NCBI GenBank assembly: GCA_965277355.1
Contig: CBDICN010000001.1
Location: 1,364,001 to 1,428,000, forward strand
Direction: 5' to 3'
From: RH-AL1 sp965277355
GTDB lineage: Bacteria; Pseudomonadota; Alphaproteobacteria; Rhizobiales; Beijerinckiaceae
Length of the DNA: 64,000 bases
Positions 1 through 7,422 of this stretch are shown one piece after another (position 1 is the stretch's first letter; each line of letters begins with the position of its first letter). Position numbers and translations under genes: made by a program. A model generated the notes under the pieces. The model was not told where the DNA came from, searched no databases, and saw only the letters and a list, made by a program, of their open reading frames with translations.

Positions 1-1
1 A

Positions 2-955
2 GTGCTGGCGGCGTTGCAGCGAATGGACCGGCGCCCTCCACCGGCCCTGCTCGTCGAGCCGGACGACGTGCTCAAGGCAATCCGCACCTCGATGTTGCTG
101 GGCGCGGTCGTGCCTGGCATGCGGGCCAAGATCGACACGCTCATCGCCGATCTCGCCGAGCTCAGCCGCACGCGGGCTGCGATCGCGACCGGGCGCCGCG
201 CGCTCGATATCGACCTCGCCTCGCTAGCCGGTGAGCGAAGCCGCCTCGCCGCCCTGATCGAAGCGCGGCAAGCCGCAGTCGGCCAGGCGACCGCCGACCT
301 CGACCGGGAGCGCGACATGGCGAAGCAACTCGCCGGGAAGGCCGGCTCTCTCAGAGAGTTGATCGCCGGCATGGAGCGCGACAATTCCGCCTCAGCCAAG
401 GCCGCCGAAGCGGCGCGCCAGTCGGACGAGAAGCTCGCGGCTCTGGTGCCTAATGGCGCCGCGATCAACCCCGCGCCCTTCAAGGATCCCGCGCGATTGG
501 CGCCGGCGGTTGCCTTCAGCGCGACCAAAGGTCTTTTGCCGCTGCCGGTGAACGGCTCCACGCTGAGGCGGTTCGGCGAGAACGACGGGCTCGGTGGCAG
601 CGAGAAGGGACTACTGCTCGAGACAAAGGCCGGATCGATGGTCGCTTCGCCGGCGGATGGCTGGATCGCCTATGCCGGCCCCTACCGAAGCTTCGGACAG
701 TTGTTGATCCTGAACGCCGGAGGTGGGTACTATATAGTTCTTGCCGGCATGGTTCGGATCAACGTAAGTTTGGGACAGTTCGTGCTGGCCGGCGAACCGG
801 TCGCCGTGATGGGCGACGGCTCGACGAAAACCGCCGCCGCCATCGCCCTTGGCGCCGCGCGGCCTGTCCTTTATGTGGAATTCCGCAAGGATGGGACGAC
901 AATTGATCCGGGCCCATGGTGGGCGAAGCCGGAGCTTCAAAAGGTTCGCGGATAA
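2..955 (+). CDS. EnvC-like murein hydrolase activator, 5' end missing
   Basis: The visible 317 residues are the C-terminal part of an EnvC/NlpD-type periplasmic factor that would activate cell-wall amidases at division. Roughly residues 35-150 are charged and coiled-coil-like. Residues from about 190 form an M23 (LytM) domain ending in a LYVEFRKDG-type strand. The visible part contains no histidine at all, so the zinc ligands of active M23 peptidases are missing; this degeneracy is typical of EnvC-type activators and argues against peptidase activity. The reading frame is open at the left window edge, so the GTG at 2 is probably not the true start. The stop overlaps the ctpA start (TAATG), and this envC-ctpA order is common in alphaproteobacteria. 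Confidence 0.85.
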   Translation: MLAALQRMDRRPPPALLVEPDDVLKAIRTSMLLGAVVPGMRAKIDTLIADLAELSRTRAAIATGRRALDIDLASLAGERSRLAALIEARQAAVGQATADLDRERDMAKQLAGKAGSLRELIAGMERDNSASAKAAEAARQSDEKLAALVPNGAAINPAPFKDPARLAPAVAFSATKGLLPLPVNGSTLRRFGENDGLGGSEKGLLLETKAGSMVASPADGWIAYAGPYRSFGQLLILNAGGGYYIVLAGMVRINVSLGQFVLAGEPVAVMGDGSTKTAAAIALGAARPVLYVEFRKDGTTIDPGPWWAKPELQKVRG

Positions 956-2376
956 TGCGCAAAGTCTCGCTGGTGTTGCTTGGTGCGGTCGTCGGGACGG
1001 GCCTCACGCTCGGCGCGCAGTCGCATCTTCTGCCGGGCGCCAATGCCGCTGCCTCAGACACCTATCGCAGCCTCAATCTGTTCGGCGACGTGTTCGAGAA
1101 AATCCGCACGGACTATGTCGAGAAGCCCGAGGACCAGAAGCTCGTCGAGGCCGCGATCAACGGCATGCTCACCTCGCTCGACCCGCATTCCTCATACATG
1201 GACGCCAAAAGCTTCCGCGATATGCAGGTGCAGACGCACGGCGAGTTCGGCGGCCTCGGCATCGAGGTCACGCAGGACAGCGACCAGATCAAAGTGGTGA
1301 CCCCGATCGACGATACGCCGGCCTCGAAGGCCGGCATCAAGTCGGGCGACATCATCTCCGCCATCGATGGAGATGCCGTTTCCGGCATGACCTTGAACCA
1401 GGCCGTCGACAAGATGCGCGGTGCGGTCAACACCTCCGTCACCCTTAAAATCCTGCGCGGAAAGAACAAGGATCCGCAAGACATCAAGCTGACCCGCGCG
1501 GTGATCACGATCAAGTCGGTTCGCAACAAGATCGAAGGCGACGACATCGGCTACATCCGCATCACCCAATTCAACGAGCAGACCTACGACGGGGTGAAGG
1601 AAGCGATCGACAAGTTCAACAAGGACATTCCCGGCGACAAGTTCAAGGGCTACATCCTCGACCTGCGCAACAATCCCGGTGGCCTTCTCGACCAGTCGAT
1701 CGCGGTTTCGAACGCCTTCATCGACAAAGGCGAGATCGTCTCGACGCGCGGTCGCAACGCCGACGAAACGCAGCGCTACAACGCGCGTCCCGGCGATATC
1801 TCGAAGGGTCGTCCGCTTGTCGTCCTCATCAACGGTGGTTCGGCCTCCGCGTCCGAGATCGTCGCCGGCGCGCTACAAGACCACAAGCGGGGCACGATCA
1901 TGGGCACCCGCTCATTCGGCAAGGGCTCGGTGCAGACGATTATCCCGCTCGGCCAGAACAATGGCGCGATCCGCCTCACCACGGCGCGATACTACACGCC
2001 GTCGGGCCGCTCGATCCAGGCCAAAGGCATCGAGCCGGACGTGCCGGTGAACGAGGAAGTGCCCGCCGACATCAAGGGCAAGGACGAGACCAAGGGCGAG
2101 GCGTCGCTGAAGGGGCATCTCACCCAGGACGGCTCCGAGGAGCACGGCTCCAGCGCCTATGTCGCCCCTGATCCGACCAAGGACAACCAGTTGATCGCTG
2201 CCGAGGACCTCCTGCGCGGCATCAAGTACACAGCCAACGCCGCCGTGCCGAAGGCGCCGATGCCGTCGGGCCCGCTGGCGACGACGGTGCCGCCCGGCGC
2301 CCCTGCTCCCGCCGCGCCGACGACCGGCGGCGTACCCAGCAAGGCGCCCCCCGCCGCTGTCATGCCTGGCAAGTAG
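955..2376 (+). CDS. ctpA: S41 family carboxyl-terminal processing peptidase
   Basis: This 473-residue periplasmic serine protease trims or degrades proteins from their C termini. A hydrophobic N-terminal signal (about residues 1-20) is followed by a PDZ domain (about 90-175, with the GGLGIEV motif) and the S41 catalytic domain. The likely Ser-Lys dyad is Ser298 in GGSASASE and Lys323 in SFGKGSVQ, with the 25-residue spacing known from E. coli Prc. The C-terminal 60 residues are Pro/Ala-rich and probably disordered. The ATG at 955 was chosen because it overlaps the upstream stop and gives a normal signal peptide; an upstream in-frame ATG at 916 lies inside the previous gene. Confidence 0.95.
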   Translation: MRKVSLVLLGAVVGTGLTLGAQSHLLPGANAAASDTYRSLNLFGDVFEKIRTDYVEKPEDQKLVEAAINGMLTSLDPHSSYMDAKSFRDMQVQTHGEFGGLGIEVTQDSDQIKVVTPIDDTPASKAGIKSGDIISAIDGDAVSGMTLNQAVDKMRGAVNTSVTLKILRGKNKDPQDIKLTRAVITIKSVRNKIEGDDIGYIRITQFNEQTYDGVKEAIDKFNKDIPGDKFKGYILDLRNNPGGLLDQSIAVSNAFIDKGEIVSTRGRNADETQRYNARPGDISKGRPLVVLINGGSASASEIVAGALQDHKRGTIMGTRSFGKGSVQTIIPLGQNNGAIRLTTARYYTPSGRSIQAKGIEPDVPVNEEVPADIKGKDETKGEASLKGHLTQDGSEEHGSSAYVAPDPTKDNQLIAAEDLLRGIKYTANAAVPKAPMPSGPLATTVPPGAPAPAAPTTGGVPSKAPPAAVMPGK

Positions 2377-2558
2377 AGGCGGACTCGTAGCTCGAGGCGG
2401 CGACCTGGCGGAGTGTTTGTTGGCGAAGGCGCAGCCGTATCCCAATGCTTCGTCGCGGTGTTAATGATGTGGGCACTAGTCTTCCGATTCGATGACGTAC
2501 CCTGGACTGACGCGGGATTCGACGGAGCACGACCGGGCGGCATACAAGGATCGACCCG

Positions 2559-3719
2559 ATGGACCTTAACGCGCCGCTCGGCATGGATCCGCCGCCCAAG
2601 CCAAGGCTACGGCGCGTTTGGATGGGCTGTGCCGCAGCGATTGCGATCGGCCTCTTCGCATTGGCCGTCTATCTCGTGAACGTGGACGGTGGAAGGCACG
2701 GGGCGTTCGTCGTCGCCGCCATACCGCCGCCGATCGTCGAGAAAGCGCCGACGGCGCAAGCGCCCGCAACCCTCTCGAGGGATCAGACAACGGTTGGATC
2801 TGTGGCCCCACCGGCCCGCAGGCTTGATCCATCGTCGACCGGCGCCACGATGGAGAACGGGGTCAAGGTCGTGCGAGCGGCACCGGGGGTGACCGGCGGC
2901 GCCCCGGCCAACGTCGATGCTCAGGGGCCGTTGATCATCGATGTCAGCCGCGCTTTGGACGGGGCTCGCCACCCTGGTAAGATCTCGCCTTCCGGCGAGA
3001 CGCAACCCAGCACGCCGCTCGCGCGCGACGGAGCACCGCGGATCGCCATCTTCGTCGAGGGCATGGGCCTCAGCGCGACCGCGACGCGGACGGCGCTGGA
3101 GACCATGCCGGCGGCGGTCGATCTCGCATTCGTTCCCTACGGGGCGACGGTGGCGGTCTCGGTCGCATCGGCGAAGGCAAAGGGTCACGAGGTGCTGTTG
3201 CAGCTGCCGATGGAGAACGGCCGCGGCGCTGGTCTTGGACCGCACACGCTGCGTCCCGGCGAGCCCGCGGCGGCCTTCGAAGACGACATGCGATGGCTGA
3301 CCGGCCAGTTCTCCGGCTACGCCGGTGTCGCCAACCTCCTCGGCGCGCCGGTGACCGCCAACGCCCCGGCCATGACAGCTATTCTCAGGGGGGTCGGCGC
3401 TCGCGGCCTGTTCTACGTCGACGACTCCACCTCGAAACGCAGTCTCGCCACGTCGCTCGCAGCCGGGCTCGATGTTTCCGTCCTGAAGGCCGATGTGGTG
3501 CTCGACGCCACGTCGGATGAGAACAAGGTGCGTGCCAATCTCGAGGATCTCGTCGCACTTGCCAAGGCGAAAGGATCGGCGATTGGAATGGCGAGCGGGC
3601 TTCCCGACCATCTCGGCGTCATCGCGAAGTTCGCGGGAGACCTCGGGGGCCGTGGTATCACCCTTGTCGCTCTGAGTGCTCTCGCCGGGCGACCCGTCAC
3701 GACAGCAACGACGCGATGA
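2559..3719 (+). CDS. Divergent polysaccharide deacetylase family protein (YibQ-like)
   Basis: This is a 386-residue protein with one N-terminal membrane segment (about residues 25-45), a low-complexity Ala/Pro linker to about residue 150, and a C-terminal divergent polysaccharide deacetylase domain (YibQ, PF04748). The domain begins near RIAIFVEGMGLS and contains HEVLLQLPMEN and the FYVDDSTSKRS stretch. The family is related to polysaccharide deacetylases, but the substrate is unknown. It follows envC-ctpA, a common alphaproteobacterial arrangement suggesting an envelope role. An AAGGA ribosome site precedes the ATG, and the stop overlaps the rppH start by 4 bases, implying translational coupling. 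Confidence 0.9.
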   Translation: MDLNAPLGMDPPPKPRLRRVWMGCAAAIAIGLFALAVYLVNVDGGRHGAFVVAAIPPPIVEKAPTAQAPATLSRDQTTVGSVAPPARRLDPSSTGATMENGVKVVRAAPGVTGGAPANVDAQGPLIIDVSRALDGARHPGKISPSGETQPSTPLARDGAPRIAIFVEGMGLSATATRTALETMPAAVDLAFVPYGATVAVSVASAKAKGHEVLLQLPMENGRGAGLGPHTLRPGEPAAAFEDDMRWLTGQFSGYAGVANLLGAPVTANAPAMTAILRGVGARGLFYVDDSTSKRSLATSLAAGLDVSVLKADVVLDATSDENKVRANLEDLVALAKAKGSAIGMASGLPDHLGVIAKFAGDLGGRGITLVALSALAGRPVTTATTR

Positions 3720-4234
3720 GCACGAGCCAGCCACCCGACACCATCAACTATCGCCCTTGCGTCGGCATCATGCTGTTGAATGCGGAAGGGCTCGTCTTCG
3801 TCGGCCGACGCAAGCCGAAGCGGGTTTCCGACGCGATTGGCAGCTCACACCTCTGGCAGATGCCGCAGGGCGGGATCGACCCTGGGGAAGAACCTTATCA
3901 GGCGGCTCTGCGGGAGCTCGCCGAGGAGACGAACATCACCTCCGTCGAGAAATTGGCGGAGGCGCCGGAGTGGTACACCTACGATCTGCCGGTCGACGCC
4001 TCCAAGAAGGCGTGGCGCGGCCGCTACCAGGGGCAACGCCAGAAATGGTTCGCCCTGCGCTTCAAGGGCGACGAGCGCGAGATCAACGTGACCGCGCCGC
4101 ATGGCGGGTTCAAGCCGGAGTTCGACAGCTGGCGATGGACGCGTATGGAAACGCTGCCCGACCTGATCATCCCGTTCAAGAGGCCGGTCTACGAAAAGGT
4201 GATCAGGATCTTCGCTGGGCTCGCCGCGCCGTGA
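3716..4234 (+). CDS. rppH: RNA pyrophosphohydrolase
   Basis: This 172-residue Nudix hydrolase would remove pyrophosphate from the 5' triphosphate of transcripts to start mRNA decay; in alphaproteobacteria the family is often named as a dinucleoside polyphosphate hydrolase. The Nudix box lies at about residues 52-74, with the REL-EE core (RELAEE) supplying the metal-binding glutamates. NYRPCVGIMLLN at the N terminus and the WF-RF segment after residue 100 are typical of RppH/NudH. It overlaps the upstream deacetylase-like gene (ATGA) and so belongs to the envC-ctpA operon. Convergent rluA-type gene follows. Confidence 0.95.
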   Translation: MSTSQPPDTINYRPCVGIMLLNAEGLVFVGRRKPKRVSDAIGSSHLWQMPQGGIDPGEEPYQAALRELAEETNITSVEKLAEAPEWYTYDLPVDASKKAWRGRYQGQRQKWFALRFKGDEREINVTAPHGGFKPEFDSWRWTRMETLPDLIIPFKRPVYEKVIRIFAGLAAP

Positions 4235-4273
4235 CGCTCGGCCGCTGACGATGCGACTCCGCCCGCTTCGACG

Positions 4274-4996
4274 TCACGCGACCGGACTGAATTCGAAGGC
4301 GAGACGGCGCAGCTCCTCCCCCATACGGTCCGGCACCGGCGCCTCGACCCTGACCGGGTCGTTGTTTTTGGAGAGCGGCACCACGACGGAGCGGGCGTGA
4401 AGGTGCATGGCGCCCCCGCCCAAGCCGTAGATGGGATCGCCGAGGATCGGCCAACCCATCGCCGCGCAATGGACGCGGAGCTGGTGCGTGCGGCCTGTCA
4501 GCGGCTCGAGCGTCAGCGCCGATCGCGTACCGTCGGAGGCCGCCACGCGGAAGCGGGTCTGCGCCGGCTGGCCGAACGGATCGACCTTCATCCACCAGCC
4601 GCGCGCGGCGTCGAGCCGGCCGAGCGGCAGGTCGATCAGCCCCTCGTCGTAGTCCGGCCGGCCCTCGACCACGGCCAGATAGGTCTTGGCGATCTTGCCC
4701 TGCTTGAACAGCAGCGACAGCGTCTCGAGCGCTTTGCGATGACGGCCCAGCACCAGGCAGCCGGAAGTGTCGCGATCGAGCCGGTGCGCCAGAGCGGGAT
4801 TGCGCGGCAACCCGAATCGCAGGCCGCCGAACGCTTGCTCGAGATTGGCGCCGCCCTTCGGTCCGCGATGCACGGCGATGCCGGCCGGCTTGTCGAGCAC
4901 CAGCATGAGGCCGTCGCGGTAGAGCAGCCGCTCCGCGATCGTCGCCTCGCTGATCGTCACCTCGTTTGTAGTGGCGTTGCCACCGTCCGCCGTCAT
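4274..4996 (-). CDS. RluA family pseudouridine synthase
   Basis: This 240-residue enzyme converts uridine to pseudouridine in rRNA or tRNA. The family signature HRLDRDTSG is at residues 71-79, and Asp74 should be the catalytic nucleophile. VLDKPAGIAVHRGP (about 33-46) and GRTHQLRVHCA are the other conserved motifs. There is no S4 domain, so it resembles the short RluA/RluC-like or TruC-type members; which RNA position it modifies cannot be told from sequence. It is transcribed towards rppH and divergently from lptM. Confidence 0.93.
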   Translation of the reverse strand: MTADGGNATTNEVTISEATIAERLLYRDGLMLVLDKPAGIAVHRGPKGGANLEQAFGGLRFGLPRNPALAHRLDRDTSGCLVLGRHRKALETLSLLFKQGKIAKTYLAVVEGRPDYDEGLIDLPLGRLDAARGWWMKVDPFGQPAQTRFRVAASDGTRSALTLEPLTGRTHQLRVHCAAMGWPILGDPIYGLGGGAMHLHARSVVVPLSKNNDPVRVEAPVPDRMGEELRRLAFEFSPVA

Positions 4997-5063
4997 CGCT
5001 TCAACGTCTCTTATCGCTCGTCCCGACTTCCGTTATAGCTCGGGGGAGATCGGAGTTCTTCCC

Positions 5064-5369
5064 TTGAGTCGCGCGTTACCCGTCTGCTTTGCCTTTGTCG
5101 TCGCCGCCGGGTTGGGCGGTTGCGGACGCCGTGGACCGCTCGAGCTGCCACCCGGGTCTCCGGCTGCCGCGCGTGACCAGACCACCGGGCAGCAGACCCG
5201 CCTCCTCAACGACCGCGACCAGCCGGGGCTGATCCAAAGCCCCAACCAGATCTACGAGCCGTCGGCCGCCGCCAAGCAGCAGGTGCTCTCCGAAAAACCG
5301 GCGCCGCCACCGATCAATCGTGCGCCCGAGCCTCGCAAGAGCACGTTCATTCTCGACCCCCTTCTCTGA
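5064..5369 (+). CDS. lptM: LPS translocon maturation chaperone LptM (YifL family lipoprotein)
   Basis: This 101-residue small lipoprotein has a TTG start at 5064, a purine-rich ribosome site (GGGGGAGAT) about 15 bases upstream, a hydrophobic signal and a lipobox GLGGC. After the cysteine comes the family hallmark CGRRGPLELPPG, followed by a Pro/Gln-rich tail. In E. coli LptM helps oxidative maturation of the LptDE lipopolysaccharide translocon. Its position directly upstream of lysA is the usual one in proteobacteria. An in-frame ATG at 4971 would add 31 residues but would bury the signal peptide, so it was not used. Confidence 0.88.
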   Translation: MSRALPVCFAFVVAAGLGGCGRRGPLELPPGSPAAARDQTTGQQTRLLNDRDQPGLIQSPNQIYEPSAAAKQQVLSEKPAPPPINRAPEPRKSTFILDPLL

Positions 5370-5379
5370 CGGCGCCACG

Positions 5380-6660
5380 ATGCATCATTTCGCCAGGCGG
5401 GACGGACGCCTCTTTGCAGAAGGCGTCGATCTGTCCACCTTAGCCGATAGCGTCGGCACACCGTTTTATTGCTACTCGACCGCGACGATCACCCGCCACT
5501 ACCGCGTCTTCAAGGAAGCGTTCGCCGGCCTCGACGCCCTGATCTGCTACTCCGTAAAGGCCAACTCCAACCAGGCGGTTCTGGCGATCCTCGCGCGGCT
5601 CGGCGCCGGCATGGATGTGGTGTCGGAGGGTGAGCTGCGTCGCGCCAGGGCCGTCGGCGTTCAGGCCTCGCGCATCACCTTCTCCGGAGTAGGCAAAACC
5701 GAGGCGGAGATCGCCTACGCGCTCGACGAGGACATCCTCTGTTTCAACGTCGAGTCGGAACCCGAGCTGGCGATGCTGTCGCGGCTCGCGGCGACGCGCT
5801 CGCGCACGGCGCGCATCGCGTTGCGCGTCAACCCGGACATCGACGCGCTGACCCACGCGAAAATCTCCACCGGCAGCGCCGAGACCAAGTTCGGCATCCC
5901 GCTCGGGCGGGCGCGCGCCGTTTACGCCGAGGCGGCGGCCCTACCCGGCCTCGTCGTGACGGGCGTCGACATTCATATCGGATCGCAGATCACCGATCTC
6001 GCCCCTTTCGACCAGGCCTTCGGGGTCGTCGCCGACTTCCTCGACACGCTCGCCGCCGACGGCCATCGCATCGAGCATGTCGACCTCGGCGGCGGCCTCG
6101 GCATTCCCTACGCGAGCGACGAGGACCCGGAGAGCTATCACCCCGACCGCTATGCCGCGCTGGTGCGGGCGCGGCTCGGCCGCTTCGATTGCCGTTTCGT
6201 CTTCGAGCCGGGTCGCCTCATCGTCGGCAATGCCGGCGTCCTGGTGACGAGCGTCATCCTGATCAAGCAAGGCGAGGCGAAGTCCTTCGTCGTCGTCGAT
6301 GCGGCGATGAACGACCTGATCCGCCCGACGCTCTACGACGCTCGTCACGAGATCGTGGCGTTGGACGAGCCTGCCGCGGGCACCGTCGTCGCGCGAGCCG
6401 ATGTCGTCGGCCCGGTTTGCGAGACTGGCGATTTCCTCGCCCTCGACCGCGCGATGGTGCTGCCCCGTCCAGGCGATCGGCTCGCCATCATGTCGACGGG
6501 AGCCTACGGAGCGGTGCAGTCCGGCACCTACAACACGCGGCTGCTGGTGCCCGAGGTACTGGTCGACGGCGACCGCCACAGCGTCGTGAGGCCGCGCCCT
6601 TCCTACAACGACCTCATCGGGCTCGATGACGTTCCGAGCTGGCTGCGCGGATGGGCCTAA
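5380..6660 (+). CDS. lysA: Diaminopimelate decarboxylase
   Basis: This 426-residue PLP enzyme converts meso-diaminopimelate to L-lysine, the last step of lysine synthesis. Lys60 in CYSVKANSN should bind PLP. Other family motifs are HIGSQI, the glycine-rich GGGLGIPY phosphate site, FEPGR and GAYGAVQSGTYN near the C terminus. The start at ATG 5380 lies 10 bases after lptM. Its stop codon overlaps the stop of the convergent higA gene (6657-6660). A second, damaged copy of its last ~85 bases lies at 7291-7382, beyond the toxin-antitoxin genes, so the present 3' end may be a replacement. Confidence 0.96.
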   Translation: MHHFARRDGRLFAEGVDLSTLADSVGTPFYCYSTATITRHYRVFKEAFAGLDALICYSVKANSNQAVLAILARLGAGMDVVSEGELRRARAVGVQASRITFSGVGKTEAEIAYALDEDILCFNVESEPELAMLSRLAATRSRTARIALRVNPDIDALTHAKISTGSAETKFGIPLGRARAVYAEAAALPGLVVTGVDIHIGSQITDLAPFDQAFGVVADFLDTLAADGHRIEHVDLGGGLGIPYASDEDPESYHPDRYAALVRARLGRFDCRFVFEPGRLIVGNAGVLVTSVILIKQGEAKSFVVVDAAMNDLIRPTLYDARHEIVALDEPAAGTVVARADVVGPVCETGDFLALDRAMVLPRPGDRLAIMSTGAYGAVQSGTYNTRLLVPEVLVDGDRHSVVRPRPSYNDLIGLDDVPSWLRGWA

Positions 6661-6962
6661 GCGGCGCGAGGCGTCTTGATGGCCGCGAGGTCCGCGCCGA
6701 GCCGGCGCTCCGCATGCCACAGATCGTAAGCGGCCTGCACCCGAAGCCAGACATCCGGCCCGTTGCCGCAATATCTGCCGAGGCGCAACGCCATTTCCGG
6801 CGAGACCGCCGCCGTACCGGCGAGAACGCGATGGAGCGCCTGACGCGAGACACCGAGCGCCTTGGCCGCGACCGCCGCCGGGATGCCGAGGCCCGGCAGC
6901 ACATCATCACGCAGAATCTCACCGGGGTGGATCGGCGGCCGATCGGCGTCCTTAGCAATCAT
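6657..6962 (-). CDS. higA: HigA family type II antitoxin (XRE-type HTH)
   Basis: This 101-residue antitoxin carries an XRE helix-turn-helix (about residues 22-75, with LGVSRQALHRVLAGTAAVSPEMALRL). It begins with the HigA-typical PIHPGEILRDDVLPGLGIPA. It should neutralise HigB and repress its own promoter. The ATG at 6962 overlaps the last 11 bases of higB, which gives translational coupling; another in-frame ATG at 6995 lies further inside higB. The gene converges on lysA and their stop codons share bases. Confidence 0.93.
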   Translation of the reverse strand: MIAKDADRPPIHPGEILRDDVLPGLGIPAAVAAKALGVSRQALHRVLAGTAAVSPEMALRLGRYCGNGPDVWLRVQAAYDLWHAERRLGADLAAIKTPRAA

Positions 6963-7236
6963 GGTAGTCCTCGAGATCGACATCGACGACGTCATGCCTG
7001 TCGAAGGCGAAGGTCAGGCGCCAATTGCGCGAAACGACGATCGAGAAGCGCCCGGCCTGATCGCCTGTCAAAGCGTGGAACCCGTACGTGACGACATCCA
7101 TGTCCTGCGGTCTCGCCGCGACATCGAGCAAGGTAAGCCGGCGCTCGATCTTGCGTGCCCAATCCGGCCGTAGGCCCGAAGCATCGCTCTTCGTCCAGAA
7201 GCGCTTCAAGGCCCGGCTGCGGAAGCTCTTGATCAA
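6952..7236 (-). CDS. higB: HigB family type II toxin (RelE/ParE superfamily)
   Basis: This 94-residue HigB-type toxin is expected to cleave mRNA on the ribosome. It starts MIKSFRSRALKRFW and ends with WRLTFAFDRHDVVDVDLEDYH, the standard HigB layout. It precedes its antitoxin, the reverse of most toxin-antitoxin pairs but normal for hig. The start is a TTG at 7236; no in-frame ATG or GTG lies nearby upstream. A near-consensus promoter ends only six bases before the TTG, suggesting a leaderless transcript. Confidence 0.92.
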   Translation of the reverse strand: MIKSFRSRALKRFWTKSDASGLRPDWARKIERRLTLLDVAARPQDMDVVTYGFHALTGDQAGRFSIVVSRNWRLTFAFDRHDVVDVDLEDYHDC

Positions 7237-7242
7237 GGCGCA

Positions 7243-7270
7243 TATGTAACGCGAGGCGCTACAATGTCAA
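7243..7270 (-). promoter_or_regulatory. higBA promoter with internal inverted-repeat operator
   Basis: On the minus strand a -35 box TTGACA (7265-7270) and a -10 box TACATA (7243-7248) are separated by 16 bases. Between and overlapping them is an imperfect palindrome TGTAACGCGAGGCGCTACA (7245-7263, plus-strand reading), with 7 of 8 arm positions paired. Its place inside the promoter fits autorepression by the HigA helix-turn-helix. The boxes are read directly; the operator role is inferred. Confidence 0.6.
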
Positions 7271-7290
7271 TTCACGGGCTTCGCTCAGAG

Positions 7291-7382
7291 GGCCGCCTCA
7301 GCGTCGTCAGGCCGCGCCCCTCCTACGACGACCTAACGACGACCTCATCGGGCTCGACAAACTTCCGGCTTGGTTGCGATAA
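7291..7382 (+). pseudogene. Remnant second copy of the lysA 3' end
   Basis: Bases 7301-7344 match lysA 6581-6624 with few mismatches, and the match continues at lower identity to a TAA at 7380-7382. If an 11-base tandem duplication (acgacgacct repeated, about 7326-7346) is removed, the copy reads SVVRPRPSYDDLIGLDKLPAWLR and stops, a perfectly good LysA C terminus. As it stands the duplication shifts the frame. No start, promoter or upstream lysA sequence is present. It looks like the displaced original end of lysA. Confidence 0.7.
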
Positions 7383-7422
7383 CAGTCTTCGTGACCGCGC
7401 TCGGCGCGGCCGGAGCCCTTGC

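Noticed and set aside
7264..7422. N-terminal extension of the TIGR02302 protein
   Set aside because: The frame is open, but it reads through the lysA remnant; the extension has no relation to the family and TTG 7423 has a suitable ribosome site.
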